Under the pieces are notes generated by a model. It was not told where the DNA came from, searched no databases, and saw only the letters and a program-made list of their open reading frames with translations. A stretch of 64,000 nucleotides of DNA from Cobetia amphilecti (GTDB lineage Bacteria > Pseudomonadota > Gammaproteobacteria > Pseudomonadales > Halomonadaceae), in assembly GCF_020217465.1 (NCBI RefSeq), contig NZ_CP084115.1:3720001-3784000 (forward strand), given 5' to 3'. Positions 17,083-27,479 of the stretch are shown here, piece by piece. Numbering within the stretch: the first letter of the stretch is position 1; every line of letters begins with the position of its first letter. The position numbers and the translations under genes were made by a program.

Positions 17083-19419
17083 TTAGAAGGTCTGGCCCAG
17101 CGAGAACTGGAAGATCTCGGTGTCATCATCGTCATCGTCACCGATCGGCTGGGCGACACTGAAGGTCAGCGGGCCCACCGGCGTGATCCACGACAGGCCG
17201 ATACCGGCACTGTAATTCAGCTCGCCCAGGTCGACACCGCTTTCACAGCTGCTGGTGTCACTGGAGCTCACGTCGTAGCACGACGTCAGATAGGTGTTAC
17301 CGGCATCGACGAAGAACGACGGCTGCACAGAGCGCTTGTCCTTGATGAAGGGCATCGGGAAGATCAGGTCCACCCCACCTTCGATCAGGATGTTGCCGCC
17401 GATGGTATCGTCGTCACCATCGTTCTGTTCGGTGGTGGCCTGCCCCAGGGTATTGGAGCTGTAGCCACGCACGCTGCCCAGACCGCCGGCATAGAAGTTC
17501 TTGAAGAACGGATAGGTATCGCCGGAGAACGAGTTGGCATAGCCCAGCTCGGTACGGAACTTGAGTGACCAGTCCTGACTCAGCTCGAAGAACTTGGACC
17601 CCTTGTAGCGGAGCTTGTAGTAATCCGCATCGGAGCCCGGCACCGCCACTTCCAACGACAGCAGCTGAGAGCTGCCCGCCGTGGGCAGGATGCCACGGTT
17701 GAGGTTGTTGCGAGACCAGCTGGCCGTCAGCTTGTAGAGATTGAAGTCTTCGCCTTCATCCTCGATGAACTGGGTGACCTCCGCCGGGCTGTCGTCGAAG
17801 TCCTTGACGCGCACGAACTCGTAACCGCCGCCGAAGTTCAGACGTGACAGCTCGTTGATCGGGTAACCGAAGTTGATCCCGCCACCGAAGCTGTCGGTCG
17901 CGTAGCTGGCGACGTCGTCATCATCGTCGTAGTCCACCTTGCGGTAGAACATGTTGTAGCCGCGCGAGATGCCATCCAGCGTCCAGTACGGGTCGGTATA
18001 GCCGAAGCTGACGTTGGTGTAGTCATCCGATTTCTGGGCGTTGATGTTGACTTCGTTACCGGTACCCAGGAAGTTCTTCTGCGACAGGCCCACCCCGTAG
18101 ATGACACCGTCACCCTGGGAGAAACCGACCGACGCCGAGATCGAGCCTGACGGCTGCTCCTCGACGTTGTAGTTGACGTCCAGCTGGTCCGGCTCGCCGG
18201 CGACAGGACGCGTGTCGACATCGACCTGCTTGAAGAAGCCGAGGCGCTCAAGCTTCTGCTTGGACTGCTTGATCTTGTCGGTGGAGGCCGGTGCACCTTC
18301 CAGCTGGGTCATCTCACGACGCAGCACTTCGTCTGCAGTGGTGGTGTTGCCCTTGAAGTTGATGCGACGCACGTAGGCCCGCTTGCCGGGGTCGACCGCG
18401 AAGGTCAGATCGACGGTGTCGCTCTCTTCGTTGACCTCCGGCACCGCGTTGACCTTGGCGAAGGCGAAGCCGTCGGCACCCAGTGCCTGGCGCAGCGCCT
18501 CGCTGGAAGCAGTCACATCACGCTGGGAATAGAGGGCATCCGGGGCGAGCTTGACCAGATCGCGGGCGCGCTCTTCCTTCATCTTCAGGTCACCGGCAAA
18601 GCCGATATTGCCGATCTTGTACGGCTTGCCTTCATCGACGTTGATGGTGACGAAGATCTCGGACTTGTCCGGCGAGATGGACACCTGGGTAGAGCGCACC
18701 TGGAAGTTGACGTAACCACGATCGAGATACCAGGACTTGAGGGTCTCGATATCGCCGGTCAGCTTCTCCCGCGAGTATTCATCATCGGAGAACCAGCCGA
18801 AGAACCAGCTCGGCTTGTCTTCCAGCTCCAGCTGTTCGCGCAGGGTCTCGTCATCGAAGGCATCGTTGCCGACGATGTTGATCTGATGAATCTTGGCGAT
18901 CGCGCCTTCCTTGACGTCGATGTTGACCTGTACGCGGTTGCGCTCGAGTTCCTCGACGGAGGTCTCGATACGCGCGCTGTAGCGGCCCTGAGCCTGGTAG
19001 ACACGCTCGAGCTCACGCTGCATCTCTTCCAGCGTGGAGCGCTGCAGAACCTGACCCTCGGCCAGCCCTGCTTCCTTGAGGCCCTTGCGCAGGTCTTCGT
19101 CGGGAATCTGCGAGTTGCCGTCAATCTCGATCTTGGAGATCGTCGGACGCTCGACCACATCGATGATCAGGACATCGCCATCACGCTTGAGGCGGATGTC
19201 GTCGAACAGGCCCGTATCGAACAGCTGACGCGCAGCCGAGGACAGGTCCTCTTCTTCCACATTCTGATCCGCGGAGACGGGGAAGGCGTTGAAGACGGTG
19301 CCCGCAGACACGCGCTGGAGGCCCTCTACCCGGATGTCCGAAATTTTAAAAGATGCGGCCAAGGCGCCCTGACTGGCCCCGAGCAGCGCAGCTGCCAATC
19401 CAATGGTCTTGAGTTTCAT
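17083..19419 (-). CDS. bamA: Outer membrane protein assembly factor BamA
   Basis: A 778-residue Omp85 protein, the core of the BAM complex that folds beta-barrels into the outer membrane. A signal peptide spans residues 1 to about 21 (MKLKTIGLAAALLGASQGAL). Five POTRA domains follow up to about residue 420, and then a 16-strand barrel with the conserved VRGY loop in GLGSVRGYSSNTLG and a C-terminal aromatic end (SLGQTF). Length is close to E. coli (810). The ATG at 19419 is the signal-peptide start; the open frame up to 19488 is not used. It is downstream of rseP and upstream of skp. Confidence 0.97.
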   Translation of the reverse strand: MKLKTIGLAAALLGASQGALAASFKISDIRVEGLQRVSAGTVFNAFPVSADQNVEEEDLSSAARQLFDTGLFDDIRLKRDGDVLIIDVVERPTISKIEIDGNSQIPDEDLRKGLKEAGLAEGQVLQRSTLEEMQRELERVYQAQGRYSARIETSVEELERNRVQVNIDVKEGAIAKIHQINIVGNDAFDDETLREQLELEDKPSWFFGWFSDDEYSREKLTGDIETLKSWYLDRGYVNFQVRSTQVSISPDKSEIFVTINVDEGKPYKIGNIGFAGDLKMKEERARDLVKLAPDALYSQRDVTASSEALRQALGADGFAFAKVNAVPEVNEESDTVDLTFAVDPGKRAYVRRINFKGNTTTADEVLRREMTQLEGAPASTDKIKQSKQKLERLGFFKQVDVDTRPVAGEPDQLDVNYNVEEQPSGSISASVGFSQGDGVIYGVGLSQKNFLGTGNEVNINAQKSDDYTNVSFGYTDPYWTLDGISRGYNMFYRKVDYDDDDDVASYATDSFGGGINFGYPINELSRLNFGGGYEFVRVKDFDDSPAEVTQFIEDEGEDFNLYKLTASWSRNNLNRGILPTAGSSQLLSLEVAVPGSDADYYKLRYKGSKFFELSQDWSLKFRTELGYANSFSGDTYPFFKNFYAGGLGSVRGYSSNTLGQATTEQNDGDDDTIGGNILIEGGVDLIFPMPFIKDKRSVQPSFFVDAGNTYLTSCYDVSSSDTSSCESGVDLGELNYSAGIGLSWITPVGPLTFSVAQPIGDDDDDDTEIFQFSLGQTF

Positions 19420-19467
19420 GCAGTCGCTTCGCTTCTCTGGATTCCGCCCGCTTGGGTGAACAGGCAC

Positions 19468-19495
19468 CTTATACACAACCCCCTGCAACTGACAA
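19468..19495 (-). promoter_or_regulatory. Candidate promoter for bamA
   Basis: TTGTCA (19490-19495) and TATAAG (19468-19473) on the minus strand with a 16-nt spacer, about 50 nt ahead of the bamA start. It could drive the bamA-skp-lpx section separately from rseP. I did not find a convincing sigma-E site. Confidence 0.5.
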
Positions 19496-19630
19496 GACAG
19501 CTACGAGTGAGGATCGGCAATCGGGGCCGAAGTCGTGTGGGCATGATGACGGGAGTTGATCGCATTGACCAGCCCGTGCAATGAATTGACCCCCATGGGC
19601 ATCGACAGTTCAGATTCGGTTCATCCTGCG

Positions 19631-19655
19631 GGAGCCATCACGTGCTGATGACTCC
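19631..19655 (-). terminator. Hairpin downstream of rseP
   Basis: 10-bp arms with one wobble (19631-19640 and 19646-19655) just past the rseP stop. There is no U tract, so it is only a weak terminator candidate. Confidence 0.3.
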
Positions 19656-19664
19656 CCGAATCCG

Positions 19665-21020
19665 TCACCAAAGACGCATGAGATCGAAGTAGATGGCCAT
19701 CAGCATGAGGGAACCGACCAGCGCCATGCCGATCTTCAGCCCCGCATTCTGGACCTCTTGCGAAAGTGGTTTGCCGCGCACGGCTTCCACCAGATAGAAC
19801 AGCAGGTGACCGCCATCCAGCACCGGAATCGGCAGCAGGTTGAGGACACCCAGGCTGATGGAGAGATAGGCCATGAAGCCGAGGAAGGCCTCGAGGCCGG
19901 AGCGCGCCGTGTCGCCGGCGATACGCGCGATGGTGATCGGGCCAGACAGATTGGACGGTGCGATCAGACCGACCAGCATCTTGCGGATCGAATCCAGCGT
20001 CAGCACCGTCATCTCGCCGGTCTTGCCGACGGCCTGCCCGACGGCCGCCAGCGGCCCGAAGCTGAGCTCGCGCTGATACTGCTCGGGCCAGCTGACGTTC
20101 TCGACGCCGGCACCGACCTGCCCCACCACACGCCCGTCATCGAGCGAATTGCTGGCAGGTGTCAGTGACAGTGTCTCTTCCTTACCATCACGTGCCACCA
20201 GTACCGACAGCGTCTCACCCGGCGCACCGCGCACACGCTCGACGAAATCGATCCAGTCGACCACCAGGGTGCCATCGATGCTGACGATGCGGTCACCGGC
20301 CTGCAGGCCTGCCGCCTGGGCGGCACCACCGTCCAGCACCCGCCCCAGCACCGCCGGCAACTGAGGACGCCAGGCCGTGATGCCCAGCGTCACCAGCGGA
20401 CGCGGCGGGTCCTGATCGACCAGGAAGCGTGTCACGTCGAGGGACTGCTCACGCGTGGCGCTGGCACCCTCGGCACGTGTGGTGAGCGTCAGGCTGTCAT
20501 CGCCGATCGCACCGATCAAGCGCAGGTTGACCTCATCCCACGAGGGAGTGGCCTGACCATTGATGGCGACGATCTCGGTCTTCGGCGCAAGGCCGGCGCG
20601 GCCAGCCGGCGAGTCCGGCGCCACGGCACCGACCATCGGCACCACCGTGGTGGTACCGGCGACGAACAGCGCCCAGTAGGCGACGATGGCCAGCAGGAAG
20701 TTGGCCAGCGGGCCCGCCGAGACGACGGCGATACGCTTCCACACCGACTTGGTATTGAAGGCCAGATGACGCTCGGCCGGATCGACCGGCCCTTCGCGCT
20801 CATCCAGCATCTTGACGTAGCCACCCAGCGGGATGGCGGCGACGCCGTACTCGGTGCCGTGGCGATCGGTCCACGACCAGAAGGGTTTGCCGAAGCCGAT
20901 GGAGAAGCGCAGCACCTTGATGCCGCAACGACGCGCGACCCAGAAATGACCGTACTCATGGATGGTGATCAACACCCCCAACACGACGATCACGGCAAGA
21001 ATATTCTGGATCACACCCAT
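19665..21020 (-). CDS. rseP: Site-2 protease RseP
   Basis: A 451-residue inner-membrane zinc metalloprotease that cuts anti-sigma factor RseA after DegS, releasing sigma-E. The HEYGH zinc motif is at residues 21-25 in the first membrane helix, and the third ligand lies in VLDGGHLLFYL near the C-terminus. Two PDZ domains lie between (ending in APDSPAGRAGLAPKTEIVAI and GGAAQAAGLQAGDRIVSIDG). The ATG at 21020 has AGGAG 9 nt upstream and gives the length of E. coli RseP (450). It stands between dxr and bamA, as in E. coli. Confidence 0.96.
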   Translation of the reverse strand: MGVIQNILAVIVVLGVLITIHEYGHFWVARRCGIKVLRFSIGFGKPFWSWTDRHGTEYGVAAIPLGGYVKMLDEREGPVDPAERHLAFNTKSVWKRIAVVSAGPLANFLLAIVAYWALFVAGTTTVVPMVGAVAPDSPAGRAGLAPKTEIVAINGQATPSWDEVNLRLIGAIGDDSLTLTTRAEGASATREQSLDVTRFLVDQDPPRPLVTLGITAWRPQLPAVLGRVLDGGAAQAAGLQAGDRIVSIDGTLVVDWIDFVERVRGAPGETLSVLVARDGKEETLSLTPASNSLDDGRVVGQVGAGVENVSWPEQYQRELSFGPLAAVGQAVGKTGEMTVLTLDSIRKMLVGLIAPSNLSGPITIARIAGDTARSGLEAFLGFMAYLSISLGVLNLLPIPVLDGGHLLFYLVEAVRGKPLSQEVQNAGLKIGMALVGSLMLMAIYFDLMRLW

Positions 21021-21108
21021 CACGCGCTCCTGGAGATTGGTGCCCGAGATGGGCAGCCTGCCTTGCAACGCTCACGAAGAAAGTGACAAGACAGTGCAAG
21101 ATAGGATT

Positions 21109-22368
21109 TCAGGGCCCGGCGAGGGCCAACTCGGCGGCAGCCAGCTCACGCGCCGCCGCGTCTTCGGCGAGAATCACCTCGAGGCCATCCACCGCCAGTG
21201 GCGGACGCGCCTGCATGACGGCCTGCACCACTGCCGGGATTCGATCGAAGGCCAGGCGACCCTCGAGGAAGGCGGCCACTGCCACCTCGTTGGCGGCATT
21301 CATCACCGCAGGCCAGGTGCCGCCTGCCGCGATGGCCTCGCGCGCCAGCCGCAGACACGGGAAGCGCGTCTCGTCGGCGGCACGGAAATCGAGGCGCGCG
21401 ACCTGAAACAGGTCCAGCGGCTCGACGCCGGCATCGATACGCTCCGGCCACGCCAGCGCATAGGCGATCGGCGTACGCATGTCCGGATTGCCCATCTGGG
21501 CCAGCACCGAGCCGTCACTGTAGGCCGCCATCGAGTGAATCACGCTCTGGGGATGCACGACCACCTGGATGTCGTCCGGCCCGCAGGCGAACAGCCAGCA
21601 GGCCTCGATCAGCTCCAGGCCCTTGTTCATCAGGGTGGCGCTATCGACGGAAATCTTGCGCCCCATCGACCAGTTGGGGTGCGCGCAAGCTTCGTCCGGT
21701 GTCACCGTGGCCAGCCGCTCGGCAGGCCATTCGGCATCATCGCGGAACGGGCCGCCGGAGGCGGTCAGCAACAGCTTCTCGACGCCGATCGGCGCCAGAC
21801 CATCACGATGCTGGGCCGGCAGGCACTGGAAGATGGCATTGTGCTCGGAATCGATCGGCAGCAGGGTCGCCCCGTGCTGCTTCACCGCATCCATGAACAG
21901 CTGCCCGGCACACACCAGCGCTTCCTTGTTGGCCAGCAGCACGCGCTTGCCGGCTCGCACCGCCGCCAGTGTCGGCAACAGGCCAGCCGCACCGACGATG
22001 GCGGCCATCACGCTATCGACTTCAGGCGCCTCGCTGATGTCGACCAGCGCCTGCTCACCATGGCGTACCTCGATGGGCGTGCCCTGATAGCTCTCGACGC
22101 CCTTGAGCGCCTCACTGAGCCACGCAGCCGCCTCGCACGAGGCGATCACCGCCACCTGCGGGCGATGCGTCAGGCACAGCTCCAGCAGCGCCTCGTGACG
22201 CGTGGCAGCGCTGAGCGCATGCACCCGATAACGCTCGGGATGGCGCGCGATCACATCCAGGGTGCTGGATCCGATGGAGCCGGTCGCGCCGAGGATGGTG
22301 ATGCGCTGCAACGCAGGCGCCTCATGAGGAGTCTCGTGGTTCACGCTCACGTTCACATTCGTGCTCAC
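21109..22368 (-). CDS. dxr: 1-deoxy-D-xylulose 5-phosphate reductoisomerase
   Basis: A 419-residue NADPH-dependent enzyme making 2-C-methyl-D-erythritol 4-phosphate, the committed step of the MEP isoprenoid pathway. The NADPH loop [17 protein letters not shown] is near the N-terminus; [11 protein letters not shown] and [21 protein letters not shown] hold metal and substrate residues. I propose a GTG start at 22368: it overlaps the cdsA stop as GTGA and has GGGAGG about 8 nt upstream. Several in-frame GTG codons follow within 10 codons. An ATG at 22389 is possible, but it would put the Shine-Dalgarno sequence inside the gene. Confidence 0.95.
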   Translation of the reverse strand: MSTNVNVSVNHETPHEAPALQRITILGATGSIGSSTLDVIARHPERYRVHALSAATRHEALLELCLTHRPQVAVIASCEAAAWLSEALKGVESYQGTPIEVRHGEQALVDISEAPEVDSVMAAIVGAAGLLPTLAAVRAGKRVLLANKEALVCAGQLFMDAVKQHGATLLPIDSEHNAIFQCLPAQHRDGLAPIGVEKLLLTASGGPFRDDAEWPAERLATVTPDEACAHPNWSMGRKISVDSATLMNKGLELIEACWLFACGPDDIQVVVHPQSVIHSMAAYSDGSVLAQMGNPDMRTPIAYALAWPERIDAGVEPLDLFQVARLDFRAADETRFPCLRLAREAIAAGGTWPAVMNAANEVAVAAFLEGRLAFDRIPAVVQAVMQARPPLAVDGLEVILAEDAAARELAAAELALAGP

Positions 22369-23168
22369 GCACCACCTCCCAGCACCCACGGCAACAACAG
22401 GGCAAACAGCGGCACCGCCGCGGTCAGGCTGTCGATGCGGTCCATCACGCCACCATGACCGGGCAGCAGATGGCTTGAGTCCTTCATCTGACGCTGGCGC
22501 TTGAACATGCTCTCGAGCAGGTCACCCAGCACCGAGACGGCGGTCACGCCCAGCGTGACCAGCAGCAGCGGCAGCCAGTCGGCCAGCCCCGCCAGCGCAT
22601 AGCCGGTCGCCAGCAGGCCGGTGGCCACCAGACCACCATAGACGCCCTCCCAGGACTTGCCCGGGCTGACGCGCGGCGCCAGCTTGCGCTTGCCGAAGCG
22701 CTTGCCGGAGAAGTAGGCACCGATATCCGCCGCCCACACCATCAGCAGCACATACAGCAGCCACTCGCCGCCACTGGCCTTGAGCTGCACGAAGCCGAAC
22801 CAGGTCGGCAGCAGTGCCAGCACGCCGACGCCCAGCCGCACGCCGGTCGCCTGCCATTCCTGACTGGCGGCCGGATAGCGCATCACCCAACGCAGATTGA
22901 CCAGCCATGCCAGTGCGGCCAGATACAGCGGCCAACGCGCAAGAGCGCCATCGAACTGCCAGACCAGCAGCATCAGCACGCTGAGCACCAGCGGGAACAG
23001 CAGGCGCGCCATGCCGGCACGCACGCCAGACAGGTTGGACCACTCCCAGGCGGCCAACGCGACGACAGCGCCGGTGAAGGTGGCAAAGGCAGCACCGTCG
23101 AGGCCGAACAGCCCCCACAGCGCCAGCGGCGCGAGAATGAGCGCGGTGATGATTCGTTGTCTGAGCAC
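22365..23168 (-). CDS. cdsA: Phosphatidate cytidylyltransferase
   Basis: A 267-residue integral membrane enzyme producing CDP-diacylglycerol from phosphatidate and CTP, the branch point of phospholipid synthesis. About seven or eight hydrophobic segments are visible. The family signature is near the C-terminus: [20 protein letters not shown], then [14 protein letters not shown]. It starts at a GTG (23168) that shares one base with the uppS stop (TAGTG), so translation is coupled on both sides. Confidence 0.96.
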   Translation of the reverse strand: MLRQRIITALILAPLALWGLFGLDGAAFATFTGAVVALAAWEWSNLSGVRAGMARLLFPLVLSVLMLLVWQFDGALARWPLYLAALAWLVNLRWVMRYPAASQEWQATGVRLGVGVLALLPTWFGFVQLKASGGEWLLYVLLMVWAADIGAYFSGKRFGKRKLAPRVSPGKSWEGVYGGLVATGLLATGYALAGLADWLPLLLVTLGVTAVSVLGDLLESMFKRQRQMKDSSHLLPGHGGVMDRIDSLTAAVPLFALLLPWVLGGGA

Positions 23169-23911
23169 TAGAGCCCCTCGGCGTCGAGTTGTTCGCTGGT
23201 CATGCCATAACGACGCTGACGCAGGGCGTAGGCGCTGAGCGCTTCATCGAAGGCGGCCGCATCGAAATCAGGCCACAGCACGGGCGAGAAATAGAACTCG
23301 GCATAGGCCAGCTGCCAGATCAGGAAGTTGGAGATGCGCTGCTCACCGCTGGTGCGGATACACAGATCCACCTCCGGCAGTTCGCTCAGGCACACTTCCG
23401 CCCCGAGACGTGACTCGTCGATGTCCGCGGCCTTGAGCTCGCCGCGCTCGACCTGCTCCGCCAGACGGCGGGCGGCCTCGGCGATATCCCAACGGCCGCC
23501 ATAATTGGCGCAGATCACCACGTGCATGCCGCGATTGCCGCGCGTCATGTCTTCGGCGCTCTGGATATGCTTTTGAATCGAATTGGAAAAACGACTGCGC
23601 TCGCCGATGACCGAGAGTCGGATATCGTGGCGATGAAGCTTCTTGACCTCGCGCTTGAGCGCCAGCAGAAACAGCTCCATCAGCGCACTGACTTCATTGG
23701 CCGGGCGCTTCCAGTTCTCACTGGAGAAGGCAAACAGGGTCAGCACTTCCACGCCCTGCTCGGCAGCGCGACGGATGGTACTGCGGACGGTTTCGGCACC
23801 GGCGCGATGGCCGCGTATGCCAGCCCAGCCGCGGGACTTCGCCCAGCGGTTGTTGCCGTCCATGATGATCGCCACATGGCGTGGCGTGGAGGGGGAATTC
23901 GGTGACGTCAT
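23168..23911 (-). CDS. uppS: Di-trans,poly-cis-undecaprenyl-diphosphate synthase
   Basis: A 247-residue cytosolic cis-prenyltransferase that extends farnesyl diphosphate with eight isopentenyl units to make the C55 carrier for cell-wall and O-antigen precursors. HVAIIMDGNNRWAKSRGW at residues 12-29 holds the catalytic Asp18. The diphosphate-binding RTSGEQRISNFLIWQLAYAE lies near the C-terminus. Length is close to E. coli (253). It overlaps cdsA by one base and follows frr by 54 nt. Confidence 0.97.
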   Translation of the reverse strand: MTSPNSPSTPRHVAIIMDGNNRWAKSRGWAGIRGHRAGAETVRSTIRRAAEQGVEVLTLFAFSSENWKRPANEVSALMELFLLALKREVKKLHRHDIRLSVIGERSRFSNSIQKHIQSAEDMTRGNRGMHVVICANYGGRWDIAEAARRLAEQVERGELKAADIDESRLGAEVCLSELPEVDLCIRTSGEQRISNFLIWQLAYAEFYFSPVLWPDFDAAAFDEALSAYALRQRRYGMTSEQLDAEGL

Positions 23912-23965
23912 GGGGTCTCGCTACGAGCACCGGATGCCGCCGGCAAACGCCGGCGGCAGACCCGA

Positions 23966-24523
23966 TCAGACCTGCATCAGGTCGGTTTCCTTGTGCTCCA
24001 GAGCACTGTCGACTTCCGCCACATACTTGTCGGTCAGCTTCTGGATCTCGTCTTCTCCGCGACGTGCATCGTCTTCGGAGATGTCCTTGTCCTTGAGCAG
24101 GCTCTTGATGTCGCCATTGGCGTCACGACGCACATTGCGGAGCGCCACGCGGGCGTTTTCCGCTTCTGCACGCGCCTGCTTGGTGTAACCGCGACGCGTC
24201 TCTTCCGTCAGCATCGGCATCGGGACGCGAATCACGTCACCGGCGGTGGACGGGTTGAGACCCAGGTCAGAAGTCATGATGGCCTTCTCGACCTTCGGCA
24301 CCATGGGCTTTTCCCACGGCACGACAGTCAGGGTGCGCGCATCTTCGGTGGTGATGTTGGCCACCTGATTCAGCGGTACCTGGCTACCATAGTAATCGAC
24401 CGTCACGGCATCCAGGATGCTGGGATGCGCACGACCCGTACGGATCTTGCCGAAGGCGGCACCGAGGGACTCGATGGTCTTCTTCATGCGTGATTCGGCG
24501 TCTTTCTTGATGTCGTTGATCAC
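23966..24523 (-). CDS. frr: Ribosome recycling factor
   Basis: A 185-residue factor that, with EF-G, splits the post-termination ribosome. It contains [20 protein letters not shown] near the N-terminus and the three-helix-bundle pattern ending in [21 protein letters not shown] start at GTG 24523 ([13 protein letters not shown]): AGAGGG is about 7 nt upstream, and the length then equals E. coli RRF (185). The TTG start six codons earlier would cover that ribosome binding site. It starts 4 nt after the pyrH stop. Confidence 0.96.
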   Translation of the reverse strand: MINDIKKDAESRMKKTIESLGAAFGKIRTGRAHPSILDAVTVDYYGSQVPLNQVANITTEDARTLTVVPWEKPMVPKVEKAIMTSDLGLNPSTAGDVIRVPMPMLTEETRRGYTKQARAEAENARVALRNVRRDANGDIKSLLKDKDISEDDARRGEDEIQKLTDKYVAEVDSALEHKETDLMQV

Positions 24524-24527
24524 AGTC

Positions 24528-25265
24528 TTACCCTCTATCAATCAGCGTGCCTTCCTTGCCACCCACCACCAGGTTGAGCAGCGCGCCTGCCTTGTTCATG
24601 TTGAACACCCGCACCGGCATGTCATGGTCACGTACCAGGCAGATGGCGGTCAAATCCATCACGCCAAGCTTCTGGTCCAGCGCATCATCGTAGCTGAGGC
24701 TGTCGTACTTCACGGCATCCGGGAACTTGACCGGGTCCTTGTCGTAGACACCATCCACCTTGGTTGCCTTGATGACGGCATCCGCGTCGATCTCGATACC
24801 GCGCAGACAGGCAGCGGAATCGGTGGTGAAGAACGGGTTGCCGGTACCGGCGGAGAAGATGACCACATCGCCAGACGTCAGATAACGGATGGCGGTACGG
24901 CGATCATAATGTTCTACCACGCCACTCATCGGGATGGCAGACATCACGCGTGAACGGATGTTGGAGCGCTCCAGCGCATCACGCAGCGCCAGACCATTCA
25001 TCACGGTCGCCAGCATGCCCATATGGTCACCGGTCACACGCTCCATGCCGACTTCCTGCAGGGCTGCGCCACGGAACAGGTTGCCGCCACCGATGACGAT
25101 GCCGACCTGGACGCCGATGCCCACCAGCTGACCGATTTCCAGCGCCATGCGATCCAGCACCTTGGGGTCGATGCCGAAATCGCCATCGCCCATCAGGGCC
25201 TCACCGGAAAGCTTGAGCAGTATGCGCTTGTACTTGGCATTGCGTTCAGCGGAAATGGTGGCCAT
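24528..25265 (-). CDS. pyrH: UMP kinase
   Basis: A 245-residue amino-acid-kinase-family enzyme phosphorylating UMP to UDP; hexameric, activated by GTP and inhibited by UTP in the family. [15 protein letters not shown] binds phosphate, [20 protein letters not shown] and [19 protein letters not shown] line the UMP site. The ATG at 25265 ([14 protein letters not shown]) has AGGAG 7 nt upstream. It is in the conserved rpsB-tsf-pyrH-frr cluster. Confidence 0.97.
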   Translation of the reverse strand: MATISAERNAKYKRILLKLSGEALMGDGDFGIDPKVLDRMALEIGQLVGIGVQVGIVIGGGNLFRGAALQEVGMERVTGDHMGMLATVMNGLALRDALERSNIRSRVMSAIPMSGVVEHYDRRTAIRYLTSGDVVIFSAGTGNPFFTTDSAACLRGIEIDADAVIKATKVDGVYDKDPVKFPDAVKYDSLSYDDALDQKLGVMDLTAICLVRDHDMPVRVFNMNKAGALLNLVVGGKEGTLIDRG

Positions 25266-25381
25266 GCGAATCTCTCCTGATACTGACATACGGGGAACGG
25301 GGCGGCCCGAAGGCGGGGGCCAGATACACGATGGCGTGCGACTATGCGCACGCCATCATGAGAAGCGAAAACAGTCAGCCC

Positions 25382-26251
25382 TTACGCGCGGCTGGCCTGC
25401 TCACGGACTTCAGCTGCGAAGTCGACTTCTTCCTTCTCGATACCTTCACCGACTTCCATGCGTACGAAGGATACCACTTCACCACCGGCTGCCTTGACGA
25501 ACTCGGCGACGGTCTGGTTCGGATCCTTGACGAACGGCTGTTCGGTCAGGCTGTTCTCAGCCAGGTACTTCTTCAGACGACCCTGGGACATCTTCTCGGC
25601 GATTTCCGCCGGCTTGCCTGCCATGTCCGGCTGAGCAAGGATGATGGCCTTTTCAGCGTCCATCTGTTCCTGCGGCATGTCGGACGGACGTGCACAGACC
25701 GGGTTGACGGCTGCGACGTGCATGGAGACGTCCTTGGCTGCTTCACCAGTACCGCCGTTCAGCAGGGTCAGCGCAGCGATGCGGCCGCCGTGGACGTAGC
25801 CACCGACGACGCCGCCAGCCGGCGCTTCGACCAGCTCGGCACGACGAACGGAGATGTTCTCACCGATCTTCTGAACCAGCTGACCACGGGTGTCTTCCAG
25901 CTCGCCTTCCATCAGGGAAGCGATGTCGGTGTTCTTGGTAGCGAACACACGATCGGCGATTAGCTGGGTGAAGGCCTTGAAATTGTCATCACGAGCGACG
26001 AAGTCGGTCTCGGAGTTGATTTCGACCATCACGCCGTAGCTGGCGTCGTCGGCGACCTTGATGACGATGGCGCCTTCAGCGGCCACGCGGCCAGCTTTCT
26101 TGGCGGCCTTCAGGCCGGAGTTCTTGCGCAGGTTCTCGATCGCCAGCTCGATGTCGCCACCGGCTTCGGTAAGAGCCTTCTTGCATTCCATCATGCCGAG
26201 CGCAGTACGCTCACGCAGTTCCTTGACCATAGATGCGCTGATAGCTGCCAT
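25382..26251 (-). CDS. tsf: Elongation factor Ts
   Basis: A 289-residue guanine nucleotide exchange factor for EF-Tu. The N-terminal UBA-like module ([20 protein letters not shown]) and the exchange motif around [17 protein letters not shown] are visible, followed by the dimerisation region. The ATG at 26251 has AGAGG 9 nt upstream and gives the usual MAAIS start; the frame is open to 26302 but that part is not conserved in style. It follows rpsB with a 178-nt spacer that contains two hairpins. Confidence 0.97.
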   Translation of the reverse strand: MAAISASMVKELRERTALGMMECKKALTEAGGDIELAIENLRKNSGLKAAKKAGRVAAEGAIVIKVADDASYGVMVEINSETDFVARDDNFKAFTQLIADRVFATKNTDIASLMEGELEDTRGQLVQKIGENISVRRAELVEAPAGGVVGGYVHGGRIAALTLLNGGTGEAAKDVSMHVAAVNPVCARPSDMPQEQMDAEKAIILAQPDMAGKPAEIAEKMSQGRLKKYLAENSLTEQPFVKDPNQTVAEFVKAAGGEVVSFVRMEVGEGIEKEEVDFAAEVREQASRA

Positions 26252-26301
26252 GGGATGAAACCTCTGTCGTGTCGACGTCTTTGAATACGGGAATTCGGTC
26301 A

Positions 26302-26342
26302 CGACCGCTGAACGGTCGCAAATAAGGGGGCCGTGGCCCCCT
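26302..26342 (-). terminator. rpsB-tsf attenuator-like hairpins
   Basis: Two hairpins lie in the rpsB-tsf spacer. The 8-bp GC-only stem plus A-T closure at 26325-26332/26335-26342 is followed on the minus strand by TATTTGCG, so it resembles a partial intrinsic terminator. A second 6-bp stem is at 26302-26307/26313-26318. In E. coli the same spacer lowers tsf transcription relative to rpsB. Confidence 0.5.
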
Positions 26343-26429
26343 CATTGCCTGACCTGACTGCCACCTGGCTAGGCCATGCCGCACTTAGTGTAGCGCAGCG
26401 TTTGTGACAGTCAGATCAAGCCGCCAGGA

Positions 26430-27164
26430 TCACTCTGCTGCGTCTTCTTCAGAAGCAGTTTCGACGAACTCACCGGCCAGCTCTTCTTCCTTGTTCTTGC
26501 CACAGGCGCCTGCAATTGCCTGGACATAGATCTGGATGGCGCGGATGGAGTCATCGTTACCCGGGATGACGTAGTCCACGCCGTCCGGGTTGGAGTTGGT
26601 ATCGACGACGCCGATGACCGGGATGCCCAGCTTGTTGGCTTCGTTGATCGCGATGCGCTCGTGGTCAACGTCGATCACGAACATTGCGTCCGGCAGGCCG
26701 CCCATGTCCTTGATACCGCCGATGGAGCGCTCGAGCTTGTCCTGCTCACGAGTGGCCATCAGGACTTCTTTCTTGGTCAGCTTCGCGAAGGTACCGTCTT
26801 CATGCATCTGCTCGATTTCACGCAGGCGCTTGATGGACTGACGGATGGTCTTGAAGTTGGTCAGCATGCCGCCCAACCAGCGATGGTTGACGTACGGCTG
26901 GCCAGCCTTGCGAGCTTCTTCCTTGATGATCTTGCCGGCAGCGCGCTTGGTGCCCACGAACATGATCTTGTTGCCATTGGCAGCCATCTTCTCGACCACT
27001 GACACGGCTTCGTTCAGCGCCGGCAGGGTGTGCTCGAGGTTGATGATGTGGATCTTGTTGCGAGCGCCGAAGATGAACTTGGACATCTTCGGGTTCCAGT
27101 ACTTGGTCTGGTGACCGAAGTGTGCGCCTGCCTTGAGCAGATCGCGCATGTTGACTTGCGCCAT
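26430..27164 (-). CDS. rpsB: 30S ribosomal protein S2
   Basis: A 244-residue small-subunit protein needed for S1 binding and translation initiation. [20 protein letters not shown] at the N-terminus, [20 protein letters not shown], and [19 protein letters not shown] are family signatures. Length is close to E. coli S2 (241), with a Glu-rich C-terminus. It heads the rpsB-tsf-pyrH-frr cluster and is divergent from map. A leader of about 180 nt separates the start from a proposed promoter; S2 autoregulates through its leader in other gammaproteobacteria. Confidence 0.98.
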   Translation of the reverse strand: MAQVNMRDLLKAGAHFGHQTKYWNPKMSKFIFGARNKIHIINLEHTLPALNEAVSVVEKMAANGNKIMFVGTKRAAGKIIKEEARKAGQPYVNHRWLGGMLTNFKTIRQSIKRLREIEQMHEDGTFAKLTKKEVLMATREQDKLERSIGGIKDMGGLPDAMFVIDVDHERIAINEANKLGIPVIGVVDTNSNPDGVDYVIPGNDDSIRAIQIYVQAIAGACGKNKEEELAGEFVETASEEDAAE

Positions 27165-27479
27165 GTGAATATCTCCTGGATATCGGGTTGGGCCTCCACG
27201 TCCCCCATGGATCCGACCGCTTGCGCGGCACCCGGGACCATGTGACGGAACGTGTGTGGATTGGGGTTATGTACGTCAGTCCTTCAATCTCGCCTCGGCC
27301 AGGCGCCCGGAGGTGGCCGATCGAGGAGAATTTGCAGGAAAGCGCGCGGCTTTATACCATAGCTCGACCACGATATGAAGTCGCCACTGCCCGACGCGGC
27401 ATGCGATGCGTCGCGCCATTCCCCCGTCACGCGCGGCCTGGCGGCGTTTCATCCCTCTTATCTCCTGCCTCGAGTCCTC
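27165..27479. promoter_or_regulatory. Divergent rpsB / map region
   Basis: 315 nt between rpsB (minus) and map (plus). It holds the proposed rpsB promoter (27351-27379) and the rpsB leader, which would be the site of S2 autoregulation if conserved. I see no convincing map promoter and no gene. Confidence 0.5.
27351..27379 (-). promoter_or_regulatory. Candidate promoter for rpsB
   Basis: TTCATA (27374-27379) and TATAAA (27351-27356) on the minus strand with a 17-nt spacer. Confidence 0.5.

Noticed and set aside
22333-22368. GTG-rich hexamer pattern at the dxr start as a repeat element
   Set aside because: Only a few imperfect Val codon repeats; it mainly makes the start codon uncertain.
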